Positions 11,681 through 22,728 of a stretch of 64,000 nt of DNA are shown one piece after another. The stretch spans positions 19,712,575 through 19,776,574 of the forward strand of contig OZ038533.1 in NCBI GenBank assembly GCA_964036665.1. Direction: 5' to 3'. Each line of letters begins with the position of its first letter. Within the stretch, counting starts at the first letter, position 1. The stretch comes from Gordius sp. MW1. Lineage: Eukaryota > Nematomorpha > Gordioida > Gordea > Gordiidae. Both the position numbers and the translations under genes were made by a program. The notes under the pieces were generated by a model, which was not told where the DNA came from, searched no databases, and saw only the letters and a program-made list of their open reading frames with translations.

Positions 11681-12138
11681 CATAGACTACATAGACTGCT
11701 CATCACGGTATAAAATGTGTGTGTTTTTTTCCGCCATTTTGATGAACACTACCGTCCTATATCACATAATGGCGTTTTGCGCTCTGCCGTTTTTTTCGAA
11801 CAGGAGAGGTAAAGAAAAAAGGTTTTGATTCCATAAATAAGTAAGATATTACTAAATATATGATATTTTTAAAATTTTTAATATCATTACAGTTTTTACA
11901 TTTTTAATTTATTGAAATGTGTCAATAATAAATTTTTTAAAAATATCATATATTTAGTAATATCTTACTTATTTATGGAATCAAAACCTTTTTTCTTTAC
12001 CTCCCCTGTTCGAAAAAAACGGCACAGCGCAAAACGCCATTATGTGATATAGGACGGTAGTGTTCATCAAAATGGAGGCAAATTTCACACACAATTTGCC
12101 ATATGGAATATATGACATGAGCAGCTAAGTAGTCTATG
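11681..12138. mobile_element. hAT-type MITE with intact 8-bp TSD
   Basis: The terminal inverted repeats CATAGACTAC..GCTCAT continue into arms of about 200 bp each (11681-11890 and 11930-12138), so the element is almost a palindrome. It is flanked by a perfect 8-bp direct repeat GGTATTGT at 11673-11680 and 12139-12146. An 8-bp duplication is characteristic of hAT elements. No transposase is encoded. Confidence 0.85.
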
Positions 12139-12397
12139 GGTATTGTAGCCTTAAGAAAAAGCACCCACGCTGTTAGTCTCCTTTTCTTGTGAAGACATTC
12201 AGCCAAGGTGTGTTACAAACCGACCACTAGTGTATTATTTTTTCATAGAGACCCGATGGACCATTAGATATATGCTTAGGGGGTGTTAGCTAGTTGCTAT
12301 TGACATCATCATTTACACAATGTGTGCTGTTGTGCGTACAGTCAACTATAATACTAAGTTATCTGTTTCTGTAAAGTGTAAACTGATATTAAATTTT

Positions 12398-13500
12398 AAT
12401 TGCTATGCAATTTATGGGCTCGCTTTTTGTTTTCCGTCCGTCCACCAAGTTATTTTCACCGGCTTTCAACTTTCTGACTTGCAGGTTCGAGTTCAAGCCC
12501 AGGAGAGGACAAAATTTTTTTTTAAATTTAAATTTTGTTAATACCATTGATAATATGACTTTTTGACCGTCCGCTGGCTCCTGACCAATGAAAAAATGAC
12601 CATTGGCCAAAATAGAATTTTTTTTCCGTTTTGAATTGGTATATTAGGTTAACATTAATAAATACCCTATGTCCTTCCGTAGATGGGCCTATGCCTCTAC
12701 TGATGTGGGTCCCTGTGCTTCTACAAAAGCCTATGCCTCTACTGATGTGGGTTCGAATCTTCGCGAGGGCAAATTCTTAATTGCTGGTTCGAATCCCGGA
12801 GAGGGCAAAATTTTTATTTTTTTTAAATTAAATTAATATATTGTTCTAATACCATTGATAATATGACTTTTTGACCTTCCGCTGGCTACTGACCAATGAA
12901 AAAAATGACCATTGGCCAAAGTATAAATTTTTTTTTTCTCGTTTTTGAATAGTTATATTAGGTTAACATTGATTAATTACCCTATGTCCTCCTTTACAAG
13001 GGCCTATGCCTCTACTGATATGGGTCCCTGTGCCCAAAAGCCTGTGGCTCTACTGATGTGGGTTCGAATCCCCGAGAGGGCAAAATTTTTATTTTTTTTA
13101 AAATCAAATTAATATATTGTTCTTGTTAATACCTTGATAATATGGCTTTTTGGCCGTCCGCTGGCTACTGACCAATGAAAAAAATCACCATTGGCCCAAT
13201 TGTAATTCGAAATTTTTTTTAAAATTAATATATTGTTTTTGTTAGTACTATTGATAATATGGATTTTTGACCGTCCGCTGGCTGCTGACCAATGGAAAAA
13301 AATCACCATTGGCCAAAGTGTGAATCGAAATTTTTTTCTCTTTTTTTGACTCGTATGTATTTATAGACCGTCTTTTGGTACTGACCAATGGAAAAAATGA
13401 CCATTGGCCAAATTGTGATTTAAAATTTTTTTTCGTCTCTTATGTATTTATATCTTTTTTGACCGTGTTTTGGCTACTGACCAATGAAAAAATTCTTTAT
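12398..13500. repeat. Tandem-array element, truncated copy
   Basis: The element starts with the palindrome-ended motif TTGCTATGCAATTTATGGGC at 12400. It continues into about six units built around CCGTCCGCTGGCT.CTGACC, AATGGAAAAAATGACCATTGG and a run of T. Spacing is irregular (about 95-300 bp). Several units carry a GGTTCGAATCC-like box B motif (12748, 12785, 13062). The right end seen in the copies at 14881 and 49082 is missing. The same array unit recurs at 49490-50430. Frames across it are repeat-derived. Confidence 0.7.
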
Positions 13501-14660
13501 ATCTTTTTTAATTTAATATTTATTTAAACATATTACAATAATTTTTAAGTTATTGGCCATTAGTTATCATATCGTATTTCAACTCTGCGTGTATAAGCTC
13601 TAATATATATTTACTCAAAATTTATTCACATAAAAATGTGAAGGTAATAATAAAACTTTTTTTTAATTTTTGATTTTTCACGGCTAAAAGTGTAGTGTTG
13701 TAGCCACGACATATAATATTTTTTTAGATTATTTAAATAAATGATATTGTTAATGCCAAGCTGTCAAATAAAGGCATTTGAAAATTTTTATATTAAAACA
13801 TCTAAAACTAAACAATACATGGCTTTATATTATATTATTGTTCAAGTAAATAGTCTATGATATGTTATACTCGAATTGATTTGGCTTATAATTTTAATCT
13901 GAAATTATTTAATTAATAATTATATATTTAAAGTTTTAATTAGCCTACATGGTTATACCTATAGATTCTATATGAAGGCATCCTAATTTTAATATTTTGC
14001 TATATTCTCATCGCCGTGGATCCGCGAGTTCTTATCGACAACCCAATAATAGGTTTTGTTGTGGTGACCTTGATAATTTATAAAAAAAACAACCAATCTT
14101 AAAGCCTAACCTTCCACTCCCACTCTCCCCTTTATAATATAGGCACGGTAGAGTAAACCTTAAATTTAATCGATACTGCATATACCGAGGGTATGGCTCC
14201 ATTTTAATTTTTAGTTGGTGTAAAGGGGGGGGGGGGGTGGGGTTGTGCAAATATATCTATAATATCATCAGGGGCAATAACTTCTAAATACTCATTTTCA
14301 AACGAATTTTAATTTCAAAATTAATTAATTGCTAGGCAATTCGTCCGTGTTGATGTAACTTTATATTTTATGATGCTGTGCCGAGATATTCTTATTTATA
14401 TGACTAGGACCATAGTAAAGTTTAAAATAGAAAAGTTAATCCTTTTATATTCTTATTTTTAAATGTCACTTAATATGTTACTATATAATCAATTTTAGAT
14501 AAGGGTGCATAGAAATAATCTTGATTATATTGTATAATTAAAATCAGCATTCAAAAAATCATAAATTTTATTATTATATTTAAGGCCTAAACTTTGTACT
14601 ATTTTAAAGTTAAAATTTGAAATGTTGATTGATTGAGCCTATATTGTAAGTAAAATTTAC
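13501..14660. other. Intergenic, no gene recognised
   Basis: AT-rich sequence with a G-run at 14226-14240. No supportable features. Confidence 0.4.
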
Positions 14661-14661
14661 A

Positions 14662-14812
14662 TGGGCGCAGGCAGGGGGAGGGCCCTCTAAATCCAAAAAT
14701 TTGTTGAAATTTATTAAAATTATGGCTGAAATTTGAAAATATAATTATTTTGTCCCTTCCTAAATCATTATTGTCCCCTTCTAATTCAAATGCTGGCTAC
14801 TACGCCCATAAA
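14662..14812. mobile_element. GGGCGTAGCCAG-family MITE
   Basis: The left end is CATGGGCGCAGGCAG and the right end GCTGGCTACTACGCCCAT, imperfectly inverted. The interior (AAATTTGTTGAAATTTATT..TATGGCTGAAATTTGAAAA) is the reverse complement of the interior of the copy at 59913-60061. Confidence 0.7.
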
Positions 14813-14880
14813 ACCTTCTAAAGACCTATATAAATTACAATAAATTTCTGCAAATCTTATGTTTAATTCTGCTATTATTA

Positions 14881-15200
14881 ATTGCTATGCAATATATGGG
14901 CTCACTTTCTATTTTCCGATGTCTTGTCACGCTTTCCCTCGTGTTTACCACTAAGCCCGCTTGGAAGTGGGTTCGATACCCGGAGGCCAATTTTTTTTTA
15001 ATAAATGGAAAATTTGTATTAATAATTAACTAATCATTTTGCATTTAATACCCCCCTATAGGCAATCTCGCCCCTTCCCACCGTTTTCGCCCATAAATTG
15101 CATAGCAAATATGCTACGTTTATACGGCGTAGATGAGTTTTGTTCCCCCTTCCCTCCTGCACCTCCCTCCCCCCTTCCCACGAGGGCCCGAGGCCCGAGT
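14881..15200. mobile_element. Short element with TTGCTATGCAATT..GGGC ends
   Basis: The left end ATTGCTATGCAATATATGGG (14881) and the right end GCCCATAAATTGCATAGCAA (15091-15110) form inverted termini around only ~230 bp. A box-B-like motif GGGTTCGATACCCGG lies at 14970. The right part, from AATACCCCCCTATAGGC to the CGAGGGCC..GGCCCGAGTT motif near 15200, is almost identical to 50680-50842. Small frames on both strands (15039-15316) come from this repeat. Confidence 0.65.
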
Positions 15201-15849
15201 TTGTTAATACGATTGAACAACCTTTTACTCCTTTTATAACAATTAAGCCAGGGGCGTACGCAGAACTTTATTTTTTTTTGGGGGGGGGGGGTTAAAATTT
15301 TTTCTTTAAATATCAAATAAATTTTATAGTAAAATTTTGCAATTCGATTAAAGATTTATATACATAATGTAGCATCCATGTGATAGGAGTTTGTCGAGTA
15401 AACTTTAGATTTTACATTCTCTTGGGGCCGATGTAAAGAAGATGAGAATATAAAAAGCTAATTTGGTATTAAAATTTTTTAACACAACACATTATTATGT
15501 TGACGTAAAGTCTCACTTTACAATTGTTTTACATTTGTTCTAAAACTAATTAAAAAACCAAATTATTTTGATAATTAATACCCGCTTATAGAACTAACAA
15601 GAATCTATTAAACTATTTTTCATTTAGTTTTCAAGTGTTTCTATTTTATGTTAAAAGAAATTAATTAGTACAAAGTACCTCCCCCTCATGCCTGAGTTGT
15701 TTCATCAATGTGATATGATGGTTAATGTAACTAGAAAATATGGCATATGTGGCGGCTCTATAAAAACAAGAGGGCTCGCCCCATAGTACTTTTATCTACA
15801 ATTTAGGACCATGGGGGTGGGAGGTAGCAAAATAAAAGGCCTCAACGGA

Positions 15850-16160
15850 TTATGGACTGTATTTAAATAAAGTCCATTTCAAAAAATCTGAAAAATATCA
15901 AAGTATAGGGTGAGAGAGGAGGCATTTCGGCTCATAGCAAAAATTTTTCATATAATTTGTTTGACATGATGACAATAATTTAAACATTTGGGTTAAAAGG
16001 GTATGTATAAATACAAACCTGGTTTTGCAATTATCTTAAAGCATATACAGAATTGAAATGAAATTTTATCTTTTTTTCTATAGCTATCTGTCACACTTGG
16101 TGGTCACTTCCTCTGTCAATTTTCACGTATTCCTGCACTTATACCGGTTTTGCGTTGGCT
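15850..16160. repeat. Dispersed repeat shared with 41.5 and 43.2 kb
   Basis: 15865-15990 matches 41545-41690 in the same orientation (AGGGTGAG.GAGGAGGCATTTCGGCTCATAG). 16010-16160 matches 43165-43325 inverted (ACCGGTTTTGCG, CACGTATTCCTGCACTTA, CTATAGCTATCTGTCACAC). At the second site the two halves flank a retroelement fragment, so this looks like the shorter arrangement of the same element. Confidence 0.6.
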
Positions 16161-17165
16161 CCTACCTTTTCAAGTCCATGCCAGTTTAGTCTCCCTATCT
16201 TTCGCTTACCTCGACTTGTACCTTCTTGATATCCTCCAGTCTCTACAAATCGCCATAATCAATCTTCTTACAGATTACCCTTCACAGTCCTATAAGCTTA
16301 AAACTAAATTACCCAAGAATCTCACATGCGAATGTTCAACGTCAACTAAAAAAATATGTTATAAGTTATACTTGTTGCGCCAATTCTCCTAGTATCTCTA
16401 GCAATGTAATTGGCAAATATTATAGATCTCATTGGTGTTTTGCCAGCACCACTTTTGCCCATTAACAGAAACTATTATTTATAGCACATTGTATACTTAA
16501 AAATTACTTTTTGTTTCAATCTTTTTAAGGGATTTAACCAGATAACTGTCATGAATGCGTCGAATAAAGTCCAAAAGACCAAGTCGAATCTGGTTTGTTA
16601 ATTTTTTATTCAAACTGCAGAGTCTTTTTGTGCAATTCCAAGTTTTATATTGAATTTGCCAATTTTTTTTATTAAATGATAAGATTTTGATTTAAGGCTG
16701 AGAGAGAGTAATTAATTGTTCAGAGATTTATCACACTTGCCAAGTTTTGCATGCAAAATGTTTTTAAGCTTTAAATAAAAATCGATGTCTAGGGGATTTA
16801 AACCTAAAAGGTATGGGAGTGAGGCCTACAATAAAACGACTGAGCCTTAAAGCTTCAAACTGTATATTGATAAATATCACTTATATATAGTTACACTTGC
16901 TGGAATATAATTAATTATTGCGTTGTCATAATTTTCTATAATTAAAAAAATTTGATCTAAAATTTAAGCATTAGTTTGATTTCAATATACTAGATTAAAA
17001 TTAGGTACTTAATATAAACATAATTTTTAACAATATACAAATTTAGAGTGAACTTGCAACAATTTTAAAAGCTCTCTTGGGTTTACACAGCTCAATAATG
17101 TTCTTTAAGCCTATAAGGCCTTTAATTAAAATTTTAACGCTATTCCAACTGAACTGCTAAAAACT
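16161..17165. other. No gene recognised
   Basis: AT-rich sequence. The open frame at 16150-16392 (+) starts inside the preceding repeat and has no recognisable family. Confidence 0.35.
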
Positions 17166-17169
17166 TTTT

Positions 17170-17340
17170 TAATACCAACTCAGCATATTTAAAAAAAGCT
17201 TAACATTTTTTGAAAAAAACTGAATATTTCTGAAATTTTCTGAACACTTTATTATAAAAAACTGAGCACTTTTTAATTAAAATCTGAGCGTAGAAAAAAC
17301 TAAACATTTTTAATTACAAATGAGCGCATTATGGAATTTT
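17170..17340. repeat. CTGAGCA/CTGAACA short tandem array
   Basis: AACTGAGCAC..TTTTT, TCTGAGCGT and CTGAATATTTCTGAA motifs repeat every 20-35 bp between A/T runs. The same cassette occurs at 44640-44840, 62500-62745 and, decayed, 63225-63360. Confidence 0.6.
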
Positions 17341-17514
17341 TCACAGTGCACATAAATAACACCCTATTTATATTAGTATGGCATCCCTCCTACGCGCCAG
17401 GTGGTGTGCTATTTTATATCTTACTTTTATACTATTTTAGACGCTGTACTATTTTATCCTAATTACGCGCTGTACTACTATTCTAAGAAAGTTCTTTTTA
17501 TGTCTATTTTGCTC

Positions 17515-17625
17515 GCTACTATTATATATGGGATATACAACCATTTCCGTAGATATTTTATATATGGGGTATCAATCAATTCCGTAGATATTGTATATAT
17601 GGAATATATAACAGATTCCCATAGG
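17515..17625. repeat. Three ~38-bp tandem units
   Basis: Units share ATATATGG.ATAT and TTCCGTAGATATT. They give rise to the open frame 17401-17688, which I do not regard as a gene. Confidence 0.6.
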
Positions 17626-17928
17626 AAAAAATTAATGAATAACATAATGTGTTCACCTCTGATAATATGTTGTGTCGTGTCTCTTTAGCCAGTTGTTACC
17701 CTCACTCATATCTTCTACGTTAATATTCTTTCTTAGATATCTTTTGTCCAACGCTTGTCATCGTCTAGCCATCTAGTAATTACAATTCACATCTGGTGGC
17801 TAGTTCTCAACTTCCCCCTCCCCACCACTCATATATACGACAGCTACCATCTCTTTCTTTATATAATTACCGACGGTTATTGCTTTGCTTTGGTGCATCG
17901 TGTGATAGACGATAACGAGTCTTCTTTA

Positions 17929-19613
17929 TCAGTTATTTGGTCCCACATTCGTGAGGTTTGTTTTGATAAGTTTCTTCCATCTTGACCGAGTGAGTGCCAT
18001 GTCTTGACTTATCTTCTTAGTTTTCATAACTTTATCGACTTGCCCTTTCCACGTGACACGGGGTCGTCCTCTTCCTCTCTTCCCCGGTGCCTCCATGTCC
18101 AGTACTTTTCGCTTTACGTCATCCGTGTCCATTCTTAGTATATGCCCATACCACCTTAGCCAATTTTTGTTAATCATGTCCGCCATAGGTTGAATACCCC
18201 TTTTTGTCATGAGAAAGTCATTCGTCATATGGGCGAGCTTAGTATACCTTAAGCTCCACCGTATCATTCTCATCTCTGTGACTTAATAGCTTTCCTTCCG
18301 TGGTGTTTAATGCCCATGTTTCACATCCATATAGTAACACCGGTCTTACGATGGATTTGTAAGCTTTGCTCTTCAACCATATTGGCATCTTCTTGTCGCA
18401 CATTACACCAGATAAACTTCGCCATTTAAGCCATCCTTTTTGGATCCGGGCATTGACTTCCGTTGCGCAACCTCTCTCTTGATGTAGCATCGAGCCAAGA
18501 TATGTAAATCTGCCTGCTTTTGGGTACTTTAGATGGTCATCCAGTGAGAAGGTGCCTGTAACGTTCATTTCCATGTATACCGTTTTTCGATCGTTGACCT
18601 TCAAACCATATCCAGCTAAGCGCTTTGACCACTTTTCGGCTTCATCGAATACTTCTCCCTTGTTTCGCATATTACTATATCATCGGCATACACACAATGG
18701 CGATGGCTTTTGAATGTCCCTCGTTATCGTGTCTATAATTATATTAAATAAAAAGAGACTTAAAGCAGAGCCTTGATGTAATCCAATATTTACCCGAAAA
18801 GGTTTAGAGTCTCCAACTGTCCTAACGCAAAGATCTGAGGCTTCATAAATATTTTTCATAAGCCGTATTATATATGCGTCAGGGATATTTTGTTTTCTCA
18901 GGCACCACCATATTAAATCGCGGACCGTGTTGTAGTCGATAAAAACCATATGTAGGTCTTTCCTCTTTTCACCACACTTATCCATCATTTGTCTTAGGGC
19001 TAAGATTGGGTCGATTGTGGAGGCCACAAATCCGAATTGATTAGCCGATATTTCCACCTCGTTTTTTAGCCTTGTTACTAAGATCCTTTCCATAAGCTTC
19101 AAGGAGTGGCAAGTTAGCTTGATACCTCTGTAATTGTTACAGTCCTGAGGGTCTCCTTAGCCTTTAAATAAGGGTATTATCGTGCTTGCTCTACAGTGAT
19201 TAGAAATTCGCTCTTCTACCAATATCTCGTTAAGGAGGTTCGTCATGGTGGTGACTCCTTCTTCACGACATCCGAGCAAAGCTTCCATATATTCCATCTG
19301 GGCCATTTGCATTTCTTTTTTGCATCTTGTTCATTTGTGTCCTAACTTCATCCTCCTGAAAGAGTTCGACCATGCTTATATTTGGCTCAATTTTGGGAAG
19401 AGAATCCTTGTCATTTGCAATATTCATAAGTTTTTTAAAATATCTATTCCACTTTTCCATCACTTGATTCTGCTTGAATAAAGTTTGACCCTTCTCGTTT
19501 TTGACTATATTAAGAACTCCGACATCGCGACTTTTCTTCTCCCTAATCTTGGCCAATTTGTACATAAACCTATCGCCCCCTTTATGATCCAGTTTGGCCA
19601 TCTCGGCGTACAC
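17929..19613 (-). pseudogene. RTE reverse transcriptase and C-terminal domain, broken
   Basis: The minus strand encodes ANGPDGI (19263-19613), ANQFGFV, MVFIDYNTVRDLIWW, GLHQGSALSLFLF (18680-19102), then after a frameshift VYADDIVICE at ~18680, LAGYGLKVNDRKT, TYLGS (18239-18670) and the C-terminal LRWYGHILRM and GKRGRGRPRVTWKG (17929-18273). The YADD catalytic core is intact. Motif A appears to lack a few codons between FIDY and TVRDL. At least four frame changes exist, so no functional protein is expected. Confidence 0.85.
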
Positions 19614-19948
19614 GGCATTCTTCGCTTTTGCATCGGCCTTATTTGCGGCCTCTTTGCGTCCCTATACTCTTGCTAATCCTCCGACTTTTTTGATTTATGC
19701 CACCGTCTATATAGATTTTTCTTTCTTTCGATGTGATCTTAACCCGATTGATCCCACCACCATAGTTCCCTATTCATAGCTTTGCATTCTTTGGTCTGTC
19801 CTATAACACGAATCGCTGTTTCCTTAATGTCCTTAGATAGCGTCTCCCAATCGTCGTCTACGTCCTTTGGCAACTTCCTTGCACCCAAGAGGGAGGAGGC
19901 TTTTTATTGGTATTCTTCGTTCGTCGATGTATCCTTTAGCCTTTCGTA

Positions 19949-20715
19949 TCAAATTCGAGGTTCATAGACCTTTCTTCTTTCGGGAAACCCTCTTCTGTCA
20001 AGATCCATAACAAGGGGACGATGTTGCCTGGCGGTTTCTTCTCCCGGTATTACTTTGCAATCCTTGATACTCCATAAGTCTTTTCGCCGTACAAGCAAAT
20101 AGTCAATTTGACTGAAATGCTTTCCACTTCTATAGGTCACAATATGATCTTCGCGCTTTTGAAAATACGTATTAACGATCGCCATGTCATATGCTTGGGA
20201 TACTTGGAAAAGTTTTTCCCTTTCTTTGTTCTTCAGACCATGCCCATAGCCTCCATGATTGCGTTCATACCCGAGGCGACCTTTTCCTACGTGAGCGTTG
20301 AAATCGGCCCCAATAATTAGCCTTTCTTCCTCTTCTATCCCTTGTATTTTCTTTTCCATTGAATCAAAGAATATGTCTTCTCCAATTCATTACACCCAAT
20401 TTGGGGAGCATACGCGCACATAACGGTTAAGAGGCCCCCTTGATCTGCAATCTTCACCCACATAAGCCTGTCGGAACAACGCTTGACTTCCACCACCCTG
20501 TCCTTGAACGATTCGCTTAGAACGATACCGACCCCGTTTCTAAGATTTGGTGACCCACTGTAGAAAAGCTTGTATCCTTCTCCTAATTCCCGAGCTTTCG
20601 TTCCGTTCCACCTCGTCTCTTGTAAGCAGGCGATGTGTACCTTTCTTCTTTTTAGGCAACCTCGATGCTCTTCCCCGTCAACGTGCCCACATTAAAGCAC
20701 GTTGTTCGCATTCTT
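19949..20715 (-). pseudogene. RTE AP-endonuclease domain, frameshifted
   Basis: The minus strand from ~20715 reads (in pieces) FNVGTLTGKSIEVA, RWNGTKARELG, YKLFYSGSPNLRNGVGIV, VMCAYAPQIG. It then continues in the frame at 19949-20359 with IIGADFNAHVG, SQIDYLLVRR and RQHRPLVMDL. These correspond to the endonuclease motifs that nick target DNA during target-primed reverse transcription: the ADFN block, the S-x-I-D-Y block and the final H. The long frame starts only at 20359, because frameshifts near 20380 and ~20640 separate the N-terminal part. Confidence 0.8.
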
Positions 20716-21029
20716 TTAACAACTAATCTCCTTAACCGCCTTCGTTGTGAGTTGGGCAGTAACCCTAGTGTATTTTCACATTGCACGGGCGAGGTATGCA
20801 GTGCGCGTCGTTTGTGGGACGCCCTAGCCTTTTCTTGTATTTAAAACTATCATAATTTTGGAGTTGATTTTTATAGCCGGTTTCCGACCTGACGCCAACC
20901 CTCCACTTTTTGCACATGGACTTGAGACCGTCGTAGGTAGTGTTATAGACGATAGCGAGTGATGGAATTAAACATGGAGGAAATAAACATCATGACGGTT
21001 ACCGAACAACATCTGCACAATCCGATTTT

Positions 21030-21260
21030 ACTCAACTATTATTATTATACTCGAGATATTATTACATTTTTCCCCTCCCAATCAATTGGAAATTTACGAT
21101 TACTCGAAACACTATTATATTCGAGTTATTATTAAATTTTTCTCCCCAATCAATTGAAATGAAAACTCACGATTACTCGAGATACCATTATATTCGAGAT
21201 ATTATTCCGTTCTCCTCCCCAATCATTTGGATACTTACGATTATTCGATATATTATTATA
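21030..21260. repeat. Three to four ~75-bp tandem units
   Basis: TTACGATTACTCGA, ATATTATTA and TCCCCAATCAATTGGAA recur about every 75 bp. AT-rich, non-coding. Confidence 0.7.
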
Positions 21261-21269
21261 TTTGTAAGT

Positions 21270-22725
21270 AATTGTAAAGATTCTTTATAAAAATAAATTA
21301 TTATTCTTTTCAATTAGTATCTAAAATCATATAATATTTTAAAATAGCATAGCATTTATATTGTTTCACAATATATTATGTTACTTTCGTTAGAAGAATA
21401 AATTATAACAATAAACATTAGGCTATAATGGATTCATAATTGAATGTTATTTTAAGTATTTATTATTAGATATTTGTTATTTTACACTGATTTTTTTAAA
21501 TGACTATAAAAGAAAATATGTTATTTAAAATAATATAAGTTAAATACCAAAACAAGTAACATTATATAAGGGGAGACCGGGGCCTAAATAGCCACAAAAA
21601 ATTAAACCACTTTCAAAAAAAACTAATGATTACCTTTTCAATTTTTTTGTTGGAACGTATTTTAAGGTCTATTTTTACTATAGGAAAAAAATTCGGATTG
21701 AAAAAATTAATAGTTTTCTCACATATTAAATTAAAAAAAAACAAAAATTTAAAAAATGCCCGGGGCAAGTTATAGCCCCTTTCGTGGGATAGATTATCCC
21801 TTACGATTTCACTTTCTATTGGTGTATGCTAACTCAAATCAATAAAAGGATTGTTTTATTACAAAAAAAACATAGAGAATGCAAATAAAAATGGTTATAT
21901 TTTAAATAATACAAATAAAAAGGGGTCAGGAAGACAATCTGAAGGTTCCCATAAAAGACAAATTCTGCAATGGAAAAATCTTTAAATAGTCTATAAATAG
22001 TCCAAATTACACTAACATTAATTATTATTAAACAAAACTATTGTTTTTTAAATCTTGACATTTGTCTACGCAATGAAAAATGGCTACTACTAGCCCCTCA
22101 CCGACTAGCCCGCCCCCTAATTTTTTATACAAATAATATTTATCATATTATATTGCTAATAAAAAATTTAAAATTAGGCAATATTTATAGAGTAAATATC
22201 TCTTTATAAGATAAAACTTAAATTAGTCCAAAATATGCAGGCTAAAAAATTGTATGCGCAAAATACAAAATTTTGTCAAGGCTACTAACAGCATCAAAAA
22301 TCGTTTTTCCTCCATACAAATTTCAAATTTTATTTTGTCTAAACAAAAGATTTTATACCTTATGGAAAAATACACATATGGTTTAAATTTTAATTGTATA
22401 TTATTATTATTTTATAAAATAATTACAAAGATAATAGTAGCCCCGGGCTACGACTAGCCCCGGTCTCCCCTACATAAGAATACACTCATTTTTTAATGTT
22501 ATCTTAAGCAAAAATGTTAAATATTTGTTATGCTATACTTTTTGTTTAATCAATATATGAAAAATATGTTATTTATAGTCTAATATAGGCTAAAATTAAA
22601 ACAAATAACATATACTACATAAAATAAAATTAATATTTTATATTATCTCAAGTAAGTAAATGTCTTAACGTTTATGAAGCAAATGAGGTTTTTTTATTCA
22701 ATTTAATGTAATTTAGTGATGTACA
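21270..22725. other. Intergenic; fragments only
   Basis: No gene recognised. Two segments at ~21570-21800 and ~22080-22470 read GGGGAGACCGGGGC and GCCCCGGTCTCCCC at opposite ends (21570, 22456). They may be the inverted termini of a decayed ~0.9-kb element. Confidence 0.35.
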
Positions 22726-22728
22726 AAT

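Larger units (their letters stand above)
17920..20940 (-). mobile_element. RTE-type non-LTR retrotransposon, nearly full length
   Basis: A 3.0-kb element on the minus strand encodes an AP endonuclease followed by a reverse transcriptase and an RTE-like C-terminal domain. It is flanked by imperfect 19-bp direct repeats: TGTGATAGACGATAACGAG at 17901-17919 and TGTTATAGACGATAGCGAG at 20941-20959 (two differences). The 3' terminus CTGATAAAGAAGA is shared with the fragment at 3737-4075. Frameshifts and a small deletion in the RT show it is inactive. Confidence 0.85.

Noticed and set aside
17401..17688. 95-residue hydrophobic frame
   Set aside because: Built from ~38-bp tandem repeats of AT-rich sequence; no motif.
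19245..20320. Several plus-strand open frames over the RTE element
   Set aside because: Antisense shadows of the reverse transcriptase and endonuclease on the minus strand.
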